This document shows positions 1-8,828 of a DNA stretch of 64,000 bases, piece by piece. The stretch's first letter is position 1. Each line of letters starts with the position of its first letter. The notes beneath the pieces are model-generated. The model searched no databases. It had not been told where the DNA came from and saw nothing but the letters and a program-made list of their open reading frames with translations. The DNA is taken from assembly GCF_047501465.1 (NCBI RefSeq), contig NZ_JAZDRL010000001.1, positions 372,001-436,000 on the forward strand, in the 5' to 3' direction. Source of the DNA: Pseudochelatococcus sp047501465. Lineage in GTDB: Bacteria; Pseudomonadota; Alphaproteobacteria; Rhizobiales; Beijerinckiaceae. The translations under genes and the position numbers were made by a program.

Positions 1-1
1 T

Positions 2-421
2 TCTGAAGGTGTTGCACCGCAGGGATATACGTGGCAGATGCCGCAAGGTGGTATCGATGATGGTGAAGATGCCCTGGAGGCTGCGCGCCGCGAGTTGTTT
101 GAAGAAACCAATGTCAGTTCACTGAAAGTGCTTGCCCAGACACCTGAATGGTTGACATACGATTTACCGGAAGATCAGATTGGCATCGCTCTCAAGGGTA
201 AGTATCGCGGCCAAAAGCAGAAATGGTTTGCCATGCGCTTTATGGGTGATGAATCCGAAATCGATGTACTCAATCCCGGTGGTGGGGAATCCAAGCCCGA
301 ATTCAGTGGCTGGCGCTGGGAGGATGCGAAGCGTTTGCCGGAACTTATCGTGCCATTCAAACGGCAGGTCTACGAGCAAGTGGTCGCAACTTTTGAGGTG
401 TTGACCCGCATATCCGTCTGA
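2..421 (+). CDS. rppH: RNA pyrophosphohydrolase RppH (Nudix), 5' end missing
   Basis: The reading frame enters from the left edge, so the N-terminus is outside the window; 139 residues are visible. The segment WQMPQGGIDDGE followed by REL, FEE and T matches the Nudix box (G-x5-E-x7-REUxEExGU), whose glutamates bind the catalytic metals. WQMPQGGID just before the box is typical of RppH, which removes pyrophosphate from the 5' triphosphate end of mRNA and so starts 5'-dependent decay by RNase E. The C-terminal part, with KQKWFAMRF and FSGWRWED, also fits RppH rather than a generic Nudix hydrolase. It converges on asd and the two share a hairpin terminator. The family call is firm; only the start is unknown. 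Confidence 0.93.
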   Translation, partial: SEGVAPQGYTWQMPQGGIDDGEDALEAARRELFEETNVSSLKVLAQTPEWLTYDLPEDQIGIALKGKYRGQKQKWFAMRFMGDESEIDVLNPGGGESKPEFSGWRWEDAKRLPELIVPFKRQVYEQVVATFEVLTRISV

Positions 422-462
422 TCCGAACTTTCAAGGTGGTATTCGCTAATTTTTAAATCCAT

Positions 463-500
463 AAAAAATGCGCCGTTGTGAGACGGCGCATTTTTATTTT
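463..500. terminator. bidirectional terminator between rppH and asd
   Basis: A hairpin with arms tgcgccgt (469-476) and acggcgca (483-490) and a six-base loop is flanked by an A run on the left (463-468) and a T run on the right (491-500). It can therefore end transcription of both convergent genes. Confidence 0.85.
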
Positions 501-535
501 TTCTTACCAGAGGTGAATTGAGGGCGTAAACAACG

Positions 536-1570
536 CTACGCAGCTTGCTGGCGTGGGCTGATCAGTTTGCGGTTGACCAGCGCCTCGGCGATTTGAACTG
601 CATTGAGAGCGGCGCCTTTCCGCAGGTTATCCGACACGACCCAGAATGCGAGGCCATTTTCAACCGTAGCATCCTCGCGAATGCGGGAGATGTAAGTTGC
701 ATCTTCGCCTGCAGCTTCATGAGGCGTGATATACCCGCCATCTTCACGTTTATCGATGACAAGACAACCGGGAGCCTGACGAAGAATATCGCGCGCTTGC
801 TCAGGGGTAATGGGGTTTTCAAACTCCACGTTCACTGACTCGGAGTGTGATAGGAACACCGGCACGCGCACAGCCGTTGCGGTGAGTTTGATGGATGGAT
901 CAAGAATCTTCTTCGTCTCGGCCATCATCTTCCACTCTTCCTTCGTGTAGCCATCCTCCATAAACACATCAATGTGTGGGATGACATTGAAGGCAATGCG
1001 CTTGGTGAATTTGCCAGCCTTGGCCTCGCCAGTGGTGAAGATCGAGCGGGTCTGCGAGAACAGTTCGTCCATCGCTTCCTTGCCTGCCCCCGAGACTGAC
1101 TGGTAGGTCGAAACGACAACGCGCTTGATCTTTGCTGCATCGTGCAACGGCTTCAGCGCGACCACAAGCTGTGCGGTGGAGCAGTTGGGGTTGGCAATGA
1201 TGTTCTTTTTGGAGAAGCCCTTGATCGCATCGGCATTCACTTCCGGCACGATCAATGGCACGTCGAGATCATAGCGCCAGGCAGATGAGTTATCGATAAC
1301 AACGGTACCGGCAGCAGCAATTTTGGGCGCCCATTCGCGCGCTACGTCACCACCTGCTGACATCAGACAGATATCGGTGTCGGAAAAATCGTAGTTAGCG
1401 AGATCTTTGGTCTTCAGCGTCTTGTCGCCGAAAGACACCTCTTGGCCCATGCTGCGACGCGATGCGAGTGCAACGACTTCGCTCACGGGAAATGCGCGCT
1501 CGGCAAGAATGTCGAGGATTTCACGGCCCACGTTACCGGTGGCGCCAACCACGGCGATCTTGAAACCCAT
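536..1570 (-). CDS. asd: aspartate-semialdehyde dehydrogenase
   Basis: Reduces aspartyl-4-phosphate to aspartate semialdehyde with NADPH, the branch-point step to lysine and diaminopimelate, threonine and methionine; cytoplasmic. The N-terminal Rossmann loop is VVGATGNVGRE (about residues 7-17). The catalytic cysteine lies in NPNCSTAQ (Cys130), with a substrate-binding Arg near 235 and the active-site His near 242 (VFLSHSES). Length (344 aa) is normal. A TTG lies 21 bases further upstream, but ATG 1570 is preferred: the sequence between the two carries AGGAGA about eight bases before it, and the protein then begins MGFKIAVVGATG as family members do. It is a single-gene unit converging on rppH. 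Confidence 0.95.
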   Translation of the reverse strand: MGFKIAVVGATGNVGREILDILAERAFPVSEVVALASRRSMGQEVSFGDKTLKTKDLANYDFSDTDICLMSAGGDVAREWAPKIAAAGTVVIDNSSAWRYDLDVPLIVPEVNADAIKGFSKKNIIANPNCSTAQLVVALKPLHDAAKIKRVVVSTYQSVSGAGKEAMDELFSQTRSIFTTGEAKAGKFTKRIAFNVIPHIDVFMEDGYTKEEWKMMAETKKILDPSIKLTATAVRVPVFLSHSESVNVEFENPITPEQARDILRQAPGCLVIDKREDGGYITPHEAAGEDATYISRIREDATVENGLAFWVVSDNLRKGAALNAVQIAEALVNRKLISPRQQAA

Positions 1571-2058
1571 TCTACGATATCTCCTGTTCAATCTCTCCCG
1601 GATTGCGATGCTGCTTCAGCATCTGCTCTCTCTCGTGCCACGGGGAGAGAGGTCCGGGAACGAGCGCAGGGATCAGCGTGTCTTCGACGTAATCGTCGTG
1701 ACCGCAGGGATGGTTTTCGTTTTTTTAATATTCACGAGAGCCATCACGGACTATCCGCCTGTTGCCTTATGGGTGCGCGCTGATGAAACAATAACAATAT
1801 CATCCCAAGCGAGATATCTGCACCACTGTCGGGTGATTTTGTCAAGATGAAACTTACAGCACTGTCCAATGTTACAAAAATGCGGGGAGTGTTAACTGAG
1901 CTGTACAGTTCAGTTAACTTTTTGCGCTTATCGTCCATGATCGGGGCAGTAATATCAGGCTCCCGGATGGGCATGCGCCTGAATTAGCATGGATATCCAG
2001 GGAGCCATCGCTGAGTTGACGCGGATCAGCTGGCTGGCGGAAAGGACTGATTAACGTC
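1571..2058. other. intergenic region between divergent asd and heparinase-like gene
   Basis: 488 bases with no convincing gene; a 76-codon minus-strand frame (1744-1974) has no family signature. It should hold the promoters of asd (minus) and of the gene at 2059 (plus). The one outstanding element is a 28-base near-perfect palindrome at 1891-1918, listed separately. Confidence 0.5.
1891..1918. promoter_or_regulatory. 28-bp near-perfect palindrome, candidate operator or weak terminator
   Basis: The outer arms gttaactga (1891-1899) and tcagttaac (1910-1918) are exact inverted repeats, and the centre contains ctgtacag, itself a palindrome. Only one symmetric pair (1900/1909, g opposite t) departs from perfection. 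A TTTTT run follows, so a factor-independent terminator is possible, but the A/T-rich arms and lack of a loop fit a dimeric regulator's operator better. It lies about 140 bases before the heparinase-like gene. Confidence 0.5.
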
Positions 2059-3777
2059 GTGGGTGCAGACCAATACCGGTGGCGACTTTATGGACTTGCG
2101 CTTGCTGAGGCAGGGCGGCGACTCTATGGCGTTGCCTGGTATAGTATTGAAATGCTTTCATCTTTGCGTCGTCGATCATCCGAACGTGTCGTTATCGCGC
2201 CACAAGATTTACGCACGACTGATCCGACCGAAGCAGCCGATATCTATGCAGGATATTTTTCGCTCGCAGGCCAGAGTGTTGATTGTAGGGGCCGCTCGCC
2301 CTTTGAGGTCATGCCACCGTCGGAGGCTTGGGCGGAAGCGCTTGCGAGTTTCTCATGGCTGCGCCATCTGGGTGCTGCCGATTCGGCATTGGCGCGGGCT
2401 AATGCGCGCGCGCTTGTTGACGATTTTCTGATGGATCGGCTTGATCGTAGCGGCATTGCCGTGCGCCCTGTGATCGCAGCACGACGATTGCTTGTTTTCC
2501 TCAGCCAGGCCCCCTTGGTACTGGAGGGGGCAGATCATGCATTCTATCGACGTTTCATGCGGGCGCTGGCGCGTGGTGTCAGGCAATTATCGGGGCAGGT
2601 TGGGGTTGAGCTGCAAGGTGAGGATAAGCTGCTTGCGCTTATTGCCTTGGCGATGGCTGGCCTCTGCCTGGATAATCTTGGCTGGCTTCAGCGCAATGTC
2701 AGTAAGCAATTGGGCGATGAGCTGGCCCGACAGATCCTGCCCGATGGAGGCCATATTAGCCGAAATCCGCAAGTGCTGGTTAATCTGCTGACGGAGCTTC
2801 TGCCATTACGACAGGTATATGCTGCGCGAGGTGTTTCGCCGCCACCGCAGTTACTCGGCGCTATCGATCGTATGATGCCAATGCTGCGCATGTTCCGTCA
2901 TGGAGAGGGTTCGCTTGCGCTCTTTAATGGCATGGGGTGCACGCAGGTTGACCTGATTGCAACATTGCTCGCCTATGATGATACGCGATCGCGGGCCATC
3001 CAGCATGCGCCTCATTCCGGTTATGAGCGGCTTGATTCCGGCGAAATAGTGTTGATTGCTGATGTCGGCCGTCCACCGCTGCCGATGAACTCTACGCATG
3101 CGCATGCAAGTTGTCTGGCATTTGAGTTGAGCATTGGCCGCGCGCGGCTTGTTGTTAATTGTGGCGCGCCTCGTCAGGGGAGCGCCATTCCGTTACTCGC
3201 TGCCCGTTCGACGGCTGCGCACTCGACAGTGACAATTGGTGAAGCATCATCATGTCTGTTTGCTGGTGCTGATAAGGGGGATACGCCATTTTCCCGATTC
3301 GACCGGCGTTTGGGGCGCTGGTTAGGCTCACCGATCATTGGTGGGGTGGAGCATGTTGAAGTTAATCGCGGAGCAAGCGAGGCTTCTATCCAGACATTAG
3401 GCGCAGCACATGATGGCTATCGAGAGCGCTTCGGGTTGATACATCAGCGCCGTTGGCGTCTTGATGGCGAACATGGTGCCGTAGATGGTGAAGATGCCTT
3501 CATTGCAGTTGATGAGCCACCGTCAGGGCTCGTTGCTACGATCCGCTTTCATTTGCATCCGCTGGTGCGTACGAGCCGTTCGCAAGATGGGTATAGTGTG
3601 CTGTTATTGCTGCCGGATGGGCAGGGGTGGTCTTTTGAGGTAGAGCAGGGCGAGCTGGCGATTGAGGAAAGCGCATTCCTGGCCGCAACAGATGGGGCGC
3701 GGCGGGGTGAACAGATCGTTGTCTATGTTAACCCAACCGAAGTCCGGCAACTACGCTGGCGCTTCTTTCGTTTGTAA
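2059..3777 (+). CDS. heparinase II/III family protein
   Basis: A 572-residue protein whose sequence matches the heparinase II/III-like family found beside purH in many rhizobial genomes. The N-terminal two thirds look alpha-helical, as in the (alpha/alpha) toroid of polysaccharide lyases. The C-terminal third is beta-rich and begins near residue 335 with the conserved stretch PLPMNSTHAHASCLAFEL, where the family has its catalytic or metal-binding His residues. There is no cleavable signal peptide. By family it should be a polysaccharide lyase-like protein, but its substrate is unknown and cell-surface polysaccharide turnover is only a guess. The GTG start is the first in frame; a purine-rich GGAAAGGA lies about 12 bases before it. 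It is followed by purH after a hairpin-containing gap. Confidence 0.8.
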   Translation: MGADQYRWRLYGLALAEAGRRLYGVAWYSIEMLSSLRRRSSERVVIAPQDLRTTDPTEAADIYAGYFSLAGQSVDCRGRSPFEVMPPSEAWAEALASFSWLRHLGAADSALARANARALVDDFLMDRLDRSGIAVRPVIAARRLLVFLSQAPLVLEGADHAFYRRFMRALARGVRQLSGQVGVELQGEDKLLALIALAMAGLCLDNLGWLQRNVSKQLGDELARQILPDGGHISRNPQVLVNLLTELLPLRQVYAARGVSPPPQLLGAIDRMMPMLRMFRHGEGSLALFNGMGCTQVDLIATLLAYDDTRSRAIQHAPHSGYERLDSGEIVLIADVGRPPLPMNSTHAHASCLAFELSIGRARLVVNCGAPRQGSAIPLLAARSTAAHSTVTIGEASSCLFAGADKGDTPFSRFDRRLGRWLGSPIIGGVEHVEVNRGASEASIQTLGAAHDGYRERFGLIHQRRWRLDGEHGAVDGEDAFIAVDEPPSGLVATIRFHLHPLVRTSRSQDGYSVLLLLPDGQGWSFEVEQGELAIEESAFLAATDGARRGEQIVVYVNPTEVRQLRWRFFRL

Positions 3778-3825
3778 GCGTGCCATTTTTCAATTCCTTG
3801 AAAGTTGAAAATGGTCTAGGCACGC
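3778..3825 (+). repeat. inverted repeat in the purH leader
   Basis: Starts directly after the heparinase stop codon. Outer arms gcgtgcc (3778-3784) and ggcacgc (3819-3825) pair exactly; inside, catttttcaa pairs with ttgaaaatg with one bulge. There is no T run behind it, so it is more likely an mRNA-stabilising or regulatory hairpin ahead of purH than a terminator. Confidence 0.5.
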
Positions 3826-3893
3826 ATTAATGCGGATTCACTGCTCGTCCGGTTGATGTCGGATACGCGCCTTATTCTCGAGTTGGACCTGCC

Positions 3894-5504
3894 ATGTCTC
3901 TTGAAGTTCCGTCGCTCCACGATCGCAAAGTTATCACGCGTGCCTTGCTGTCGGTTTCCGACAAGTCCGGCCTCATCGGTTTTGCCAGCGCGCTGGCCGC
4001 ACGTGGTATAGAGCTCGTTTCAACCGGGGGCACGTACAAGGCGCTGGTTGATGCAGGCCTACCGGCAAAAGATGTTGCCGATGTAACCCAGTTTCCTGAA
4101 ATGATGGACGGACGCGTTAAAACACTGCATCCGGCTGTACATGGCGGCATTCTGGCAATACGTGGCAATCCAGAACATCAGGCTGCGATGCTTGCCCACG
4201 GCATTACGCCTATCGACCTTGTGGTGGTGAACCTTTATCCGTTTGAGGAGACTGTTGCGCGCGGTGGCTTGTTCGATGATTGCATCGAAAACATCGATAT
4301 TGGTGGCCCGGCAATGATTCGCGCTGCTGCCAAGAATCATGCCGATGTTGCGGTGATTGTTGAGCCTAATGATTACGATGCGTTGCTCGATGAGCTGAAT
4401 GCCTATGATGGCGCAACAACCCTTGCTTTGCGCAGGCGGCTGGCTCAAAAGGCATATGCGCGTACGGGTGCCTATGATGCGGCTGTATCGAACTGGTTCG
4501 CAGCGGTTGAAAAGATTGAAACGCCTGATTTCCGCGCCTTTGGGGGCAAGCGTGGTCTTGATCTGCGTTATGGTGAGAACCCGCACCAGGCAGCTGCTTT
4601 CTATGCTTCAGGCGAGCAACGTCCAGGCGTTGCAACAGCACGTCAGCTGCAGGGTAAACAGCTTTCTTACAACAACATTAATGATACCGATGCAGCTTAT
4701 GAAGCGGTTGCAGAGTTCGATGCCAACCGTACAGCTGCGGTCGTCATCGTCAAGCATGCCAATCCGTGTGGTGTGGCGGAAGGCGCTACGCTGGCCGAAG
4801 CTTATGAGAAGGCGCTGCTGTGCGATTCCGTATCGGCTTTTGGAGGCATCGTCGCGCTCAACCGTACGCTGGATGCAGATGCTGCGCGCAAGATCGTTAC
4901 GATTTTCACCGAGGTGATCATTGCACCTGATGCCACAGAGGAAGCGATTGCTATTGTAGCAGCGAAAAAGAATTTACGGTTGCTGCTTGCTGGCGGTTTG
5001 CCGGATCCGCGCGGCCAGGGGCTTGGTGTGCGCACGGTTGCCGGCGGTTTTCTTGTGCAAGGGCGTGATAATGCTGTTGTTGATGATATGGATCTGCGTG
5101 TCGTAACGCGCCGCGCACCAACTGAAGCAGAACTTGCAGATCTGCGCTTTGCTTTCAGGGTTGCCAAGCACGTGAAATCAAACGCTATTGTCTACGCACG
5201 CGATGGTGCGACGGTGGGTATTGGTGCTGGCCAAATGAGCCGGGTGGATTCATCCCGCATTGCTGCGTGGAAGGCGCAGGAAGCAGCCACTGCTGCCGGG
5301 GCGGTGGAAAGCTTTGCCAAGGGTGCAGTCGTTGCTTCTGATGCATTCTTTCCCTTCGCTGATGGGTTGCTGGCAGCCGCTGCAGCTGGAGCGACGGCGG
5401 TGATCCAGCCAGGAGGCTCCGTTCGCGACGATGAGGTTATTCGTGCAGCCGACGATGCCGGACTTGCAATGGTATTCACGGGACACAGGCATTTCCGCCA
5501 TTGA
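3894..5504 (+). CDS. purH: bifunctional AICAR formyltransferase / IMP cyclohydrolase PurH
   Basis: Catalyses the last two steps of purine synthesis: formyl transfer from 10-formyl-THF to AICAR, then ring closure to IMP. The N-terminal cyclohydrolase (MGS-like) domain covers about residues 10-160, with STGGTYKAL (43-51), MDGRVKTLHP (71-80) and HGGIL. The transformylase domain follows, with RYGENPHQ (225-232) and the catalytic Lys-His pair in VIVKHANPCG (287-288). Length of 536 aa is usual and the C-terminus FTGHRHFRH is the standard ending. The ATG at 3894 gives an N-terminus of normal length. It is probably transcribed with or shortly after the heparinase-like gene. Confidence 0.97.
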   Translation: MSLEVPSLHDRKVITRALLSVSDKSGLIGFASALAARGIELVSTGGTYKALVDAGLPAKDVADVTQFPEMMDGRVKTLHPAVHGGILAIRGNPEHQAAMLAHGITPIDLVVVNLYPFEETVARGGLFDDCIENIDIGGPAMIRAAAKNHADVAVIVEPNDYDALLDELNAYDGATTLALRRRLAQKAYARTGAYDAAVSNWFAAVEKIETPDFRAFGGKRGLDLRYGENPHQAAAFYASGEQRPGVATARQLQGKQLSYNNINDTDAAYEAVAEFDANRTAAVVIVKHANPCGVAEGATLAEAYEKALLCDSVSAFGGIVALNRTLDADAARKIVTIFTEVIIAPDATEEAIAIVAAKKNLRLLLAGGLPDPRGQGLGVRTVAGGFLVQGRDNAVVDDMDLRVVTRRAPTEAELADLRFAFRVAKHVKSNAIVYARDGATVGIGAGQMSRVDSSRIAAWKAQEAATAAGAVESFAKGAVVASDAFFPFADGLLAAAAAGATAVIQPGGSVRDDEVIRAADDAGLAMVFTGHRHFRH

Positions 5505-5570
5505 ATGGTGACTTAAACCGATGATATCGTCGCCACTCTCGTGCTTAAGTTTACATAAAGGGATGACGTT

Positions 5571-6056
5571 ATGACTGTCGCTGTTGGGGATCGCCTGCCA
5601 CAGACCACTTTCCGCGTTCTAACCGCCGATGGGCCGACCCCTCGCACGACGGACGATATATTCAAGGGGCGTCGGTTGCTGCTCGTTGGCGTTCCCGGTG
5701 CTTTTACACCTACCTGCCATCGTAATCATGCGCCCGGCTATATTGCCAATATCGATGCCTTCAAGGCAAAGGGTATTGATGCAGTGGCCATTACCAGTGT
5801 GAATGACGCATTCGTGCTTGAAGCGTGGTCGAAGGCATTAGGTGCTGAAGGTGCTATTGAGTTTCTTTCAGATGGAAGTGCCGATTTTGCCCGCGCGACC
5901 GGCCTGCTGTTCGATGGTTCTGGCTTCGGCCTTGGTCCGCGCTCGCAGCGCTATGCCATGGTAGTGGATGATGGCGTTATAGAAACGCTGGTCATTGAAG
6001 AGGCTGCGGGGCAGGTGCAAGTTGCTGGCGCTGAACACGTGCTGGAAATGCTCTGA
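5571..6056 (+). CDS. peroxiredoxin, Prx5-like, one cysteine
   Basis: Reduces hydrogen peroxide and alkyl hydroperoxides in the cytoplasm. The catalytic motif VPGAFTPTCH places the peroxidatic cysteine at Cys49, with Thr46 and a conserved Arg further on. The protein has no other cysteine in its 161 residues, so it must work as a 1-Cys enzyme regenerated by an external thiol, as the glutathione/glutaredoxin-dependent Prx5-like enzymes of proteobacteria do. A purine-rich AAAGGGATGA precedes the ATG. It follows purH by 66 bases and converges on rnhB. Confidence 0.92.
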   Translation: MTVAVGDRLPQTTFRVLTADGPTPRTTDDIFKGRRLLLVGVPGAFTPTCHRNHAPGYIANIDAFKAKGIDAVAITSVNDAFVLEAWSKALGAEGAIEFLSDGSADFARATGLLFDGSGFGLGPRSQRYAMVVDDGVIETLVIEEAAGQVQVAGAEHVLEML

Positions 6057-6199
6057 GATTTTTATCAATATTATCCCGGAAACGAAACCTTTGGTTCGAA
6101 TCTCGAAGGATATATGCGCTTCACGTCATGGTGTGCTGGCAATGGCAATGCTCGAAAGGCGAAGCAGATTGCCATTTGCAGGCCATCATGGCGAGAGGA

Positions 6200-6820
6200 T
6201 CAACCATTTAAGCGTAAAGGTGCGAAGCTGAAGCGATGGAACGGGCAGGGGCCATGTTCCATTAAAGCTGCCTTATGCGCCGGCGTTGGATAGCCGACAT
6301 GGCGGCTGAACCCATATGCTGGATAAGTTGCACAAAGCCGTTGCATGATCCGGTCGCGGGTGACCTTCGCAACAATGGATGCAGCTGCGATTGAGGCAAT
6401 GTGAGCATCACCCTTGATAATTGTCTCAACCGTGCAAGGCAAAGGCGGAGGGTCATTGCCATCAACAAGCGCAAAGGTTTTTACGGGCAGCTCTGATAAT
6501 GGCAGGGCATGAAACGCACGGGACATAGCCGCAAGCGTTGCTTGGCGGATGTTAATGCGGTCAATTTCCCTGGCAGAGACGCAAGCGATGCCAACGTGGG
6601 CGCTGGCGAGAATTTCGCCATAGAGCTGATGTCGGGTGCGTTCTGAAATTTGCTTGGAATCAGCAAGTCCCACTGGCACAGCAAGCGGATTAAGCACAAC
6701 TGCTGCGGCCACAACCGGGCCTGCAATGGGACCGCGCCCGACTTCATCAATTCCTACAATGCACTGAACCCCTTGCGCGCTTAGTGCAAGCTCCCGTTCA
6801 AACGATGCAAGAACCTTCAC
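6200..6820 (-). CDS. rnhB: ribonuclease HII
   Basis: Cuts the RNA strand of RNA-DNA hybrids and removes single ribonucleotides built into DNA. The motif GIDEVGRGPIAGPV carries catalytic Asp25 and Glu26; the further acidic residues lie in ALVDGN (Asp120) and in the KVTRDRIM segment. Length of 206 aa is normal. The start is GTG, whose bases overlap the TGA of the upstream S24 regulator (GTGA, 6817-6820), so the two are translationally coupled. In many alphaproteobacteria rnhB neighbours a DNA methyltransferase; here its partner is a LexA-like regulator. Confidence 0.95.
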   Translation of the reverse strand: MKVLASFERELALSAQGVQCIVGIDEVGRGPIAGPVVAAAVVLNPLAVPVGLADSKQISERTRHQLYGEILASAHVGIACVSAREIDRINIRQATLAAMSRAFHALPLSELPVKTFALVDGNDPPPLPCTVETIIKGDAHIASIAAASIVAKVTRDRIMQRLCATYPAYGFSRHVGYPTPAHKAALMEHGPCPFHRFSFAPLRLNG

Positions 6821-7452
6821 TGGCTTGCCCAGATAATGCGCGCAATCCAGGCAATGTCCTGTTCGTTAAACATACGGTCCTCATGGTCAGGATTGAGCGA
6901 GCGTAGCTCAACCGTTTTTGCTGTGCGGCGTTTCAGTTCCTTGGCCATCACTTCGCCCTCAACAGTGCGCACAACCACGCGATCCCCTCGGCGTAGTGAA
7001 GCTGTGGGCGATACGATAATCACATCCCCGTCACGGTAGACCGGTTGCATGGATTCGCCTGCAATTTCAAGGGCGAATACTTTATCTTCGCTGATCTCCG
7101 GAAAGGCAACTTCGTCCCATGATCCACCAACAGGAAAGCCGCCATCATCAAAGAAGCCGCCTTTGCCAGCTTGTGCAAAGCCAATTAGCGGTAAATTGCG
7201 TGTAGGCTTGTACTTGCCGTGCCGGGCAATCAATGCCATGAACTCGTCCAGAGATGCGCCTGTCGCATCCAGTACCTTGGCGATGGATTCTGTCGATGGC
7301 CAACGCGGACGGCCGTCAGCGGCAGTCCGTTTGGAGCGGTTAAATGCTGTCGGGTCGAGACCGGCTTTACGTGCCAGCCCCGATGGCGTCAAACCACTCC
7401 GCGCCGCAAAAGCGTCGAGAGCTGACCAGATCTGGTCATGAGATAGCATCAT
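6817..7452 (-). CDS. LexA-like S24 family transcriptional regulator
   Basis: A 211-residue protein with an N-terminal helix-turn-helix DNA-binding region (about residues 6-75, with SGLARKAGLDPTAFNRSKR) and a C-terminal S24 peptidase/signal-peptidase-like fold. The Ser-Lys dyad is visible: Ser134 in AGESMQP and Lys171 in EVMAKELK. An Ala-Gly pair (95-96, in FAQAGKGGFF) is placed where LexA and CI-type repressors cut themselves, so RecA-stimulated self-cleavage is possible but unproven. It is not LexA itself: the DNA-binding domain is XRE/CI-like. Two ATGs are in tandem; a GAAGGTGG lies five bases before the first. First gene of an operon with rnhB. Confidence 0.88.
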   Translation of the reverse strand: MMLSHDQIWSALDAFAARSGLTPSGLARKAGLDPTAFNRSKRTAADGRPRWPSTESIAKVLDATGASLDEFMALIARHGKYKPTRNLPLIGFAQAGKGGFFDDGGFPVGGSWDEVAFPEISEDKVFALEIAGESMQPVYRDGDVIIVSPTASLRRGDRVVVRTVEGEVMAKELKRRTAKTVELRSLNPDHEDRMFNEQDIAWIARIIWASQ

Positions 7453-7702
7453 GAAACGCCACCTTCAGGCTAGGGGTTAGGACACGGTTCTTAGGTATAG
7501 GATTATCTCATTTTGGCACATCGCGCAACGCATTCCCTGCGCACTTTACTGGTAGGGATGTCGCGATTTTCTGGTCAATGGGAATAAATTCTGGTTTTTT
7601 CTGATGCTTATGACGAAATGCTAAGTTTGTTTTTGTTGGGTCTGAAAACATAAAAAATGATACTTGAGGTGGCGTAGTAGCGTCGATACGGGAGAATACC
7701 TG

Positions 7703-8785
7703 ATGCGGGGTCTTGAGCGGCTGATTCGTCCATTCCTGTTTGCACTAGATGCGGAGACTGCGCACCGCCTGACTATTCGCACGCTCTCGGCAGCGCGGCT
7801 GTCGCCATCTGCGCCTGATGATGCCGCGCTGCATGTTGAGGCATTCGGATTGAAGTTCCCCAATCCGGTGGGGTTGGCGGCAGGCTTTGATAAAAACGCT
7901 GAAGTCCCTGATACCATTCTGTCTGCCGGATTTGGGTTTGCAGAGGTGGGCACACTGACGCCTCTTTCACAGCCAGGTAATGCGCGTCCACGTATTTTCC
8001 GTCTGGTTCGCGATGAGGCGGTGATCAATCGTTTGAGCTTCAATAATCAGGGGCATGCTGCAGCGCTTGAGCGTCTTGAGGCGCGCGCTGGCCGTCCGGG
8101 AGTGGTTGGTGTCAACATTGGCGCTAACAAGGATACGATGGATCGTGCAGCTGATTATGTCACTGGTATAAAAACATTTGCGGGTGTTGCCAGCTATTTT
8201 ACGCTGAACGTTTCATCGCCCAACACGCCCGGTTTGCGGGACCTGCAACAAGAAGCTGCGTTGGATGATCTGATCGCACGGTGCATTGAAGCGCGTGATA
8301 TGACCGCGGAAACATATCCGCGCCGTCCGCTGCTGCTGAAAATCTCTCCGGATGTATCGTTGCAAGAGCTGGATGCAATCGTGGGTGTAGCGCGCAACCG
8401 CGGCATTGATGGCATGATTGTCTCGAACACGACCATCAGCCGGCCTGCGCTTGTTGATGTTCGCCATGTGGGTGAGATGGGGGGGCTGTCAGGGCGGCCG
8501 CTGTTCCCATTGGCAACGCGCATATTGGCGCAGACGTTCCTGCGTGTTGAAGGCGCCTTCCCCATTGTAGGCGTAGGTGGTGTGGATTCGCCGGAAGCTG
8601 CATGGCAGAAAATTCGCGCAGGCGCGACGCTGGTGCAGCTTTATTCTGCATTGGTTTATAAGGGGCCGAGCTTGGTCAAGGATATCAAGCAAGGCTTGCT
8701 GGCATCTCTTGCCCGCGAGAAAACTACGCTGGTCGATACAGTAGGGGTTGGTGCTGCAGAAATTGCATCCGCGCCGCTATCTTAA
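7703..8785 (+). CDS. pyrD: dihydroorotate dehydrogenase (quinone), class 2
   Basis: Oxidises dihydroorotate to orotate at the inner membrane and passes electrons to quinone; fourth step of pyrimidine synthesis. The N-terminal helix (GLERLIRPFLFALDAETAHR) is the membrane-associating extension of class 2 enzymes. FMN-binding and active-site segments are GLAAGFDKNAE (57-67), GTLTPLSQPGN and NVSSPNTPGLRDLQ with the catalytic serine near 172. The start is ATG 7703, eight bases after GGGAG, giving 360 aa; an upstream TTG would add 13 atypical residues. It is separate from pyrB and pyrC', 20 kb away, and ends in a hairpin terminator. Confidence 0.95.
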   Translation: MRGLERLIRPFLFALDAETAHRLTIRTLSAARLSPSAPDDAALHVEAFGLKFPNPVGLAAGFDKNAEVPDTILSAGFGFAEVGTLTPLSQPGNARPRIFRLVRDEAVINRLSFNNQGHAAALERLEARAGRPGVVGVNIGANKDTMDRAADYVTGIKTFAGVASYFTLNVSSPNTPGLRDLQQEAALDDLIARCIEARDMTAETYPRRPLLLKISPDVSLQELDAIVGVARNRGIDGMIVSNTTISRPALVDVRHVGEMGGLSGRPLFPLATRILAQTFLRVEGAFPIVGVGGVDSPEAAWQKIRAGATLVQLYSALVYKGPSLVKDIKQGLLASLAREKTTLVDTVGVGAAEIASAPLS

Positions 8786-8828
8786 GACCCAATTGTTGCA
8801 GCACATCAGATGGCAATTTAGAGAGGTC

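Noticed and set aside
1744..1974. 76-codon minus-strand frame upstream of the heparinase-like gene
   Set aside because: No ribosome site, no conserved pattern, and it spans the palindrome at 1891-1918.
4059..4586. 175-codon minus-strand frame inside purH
   Set aside because: Antisense to conserved purH codons; no independent evidence.
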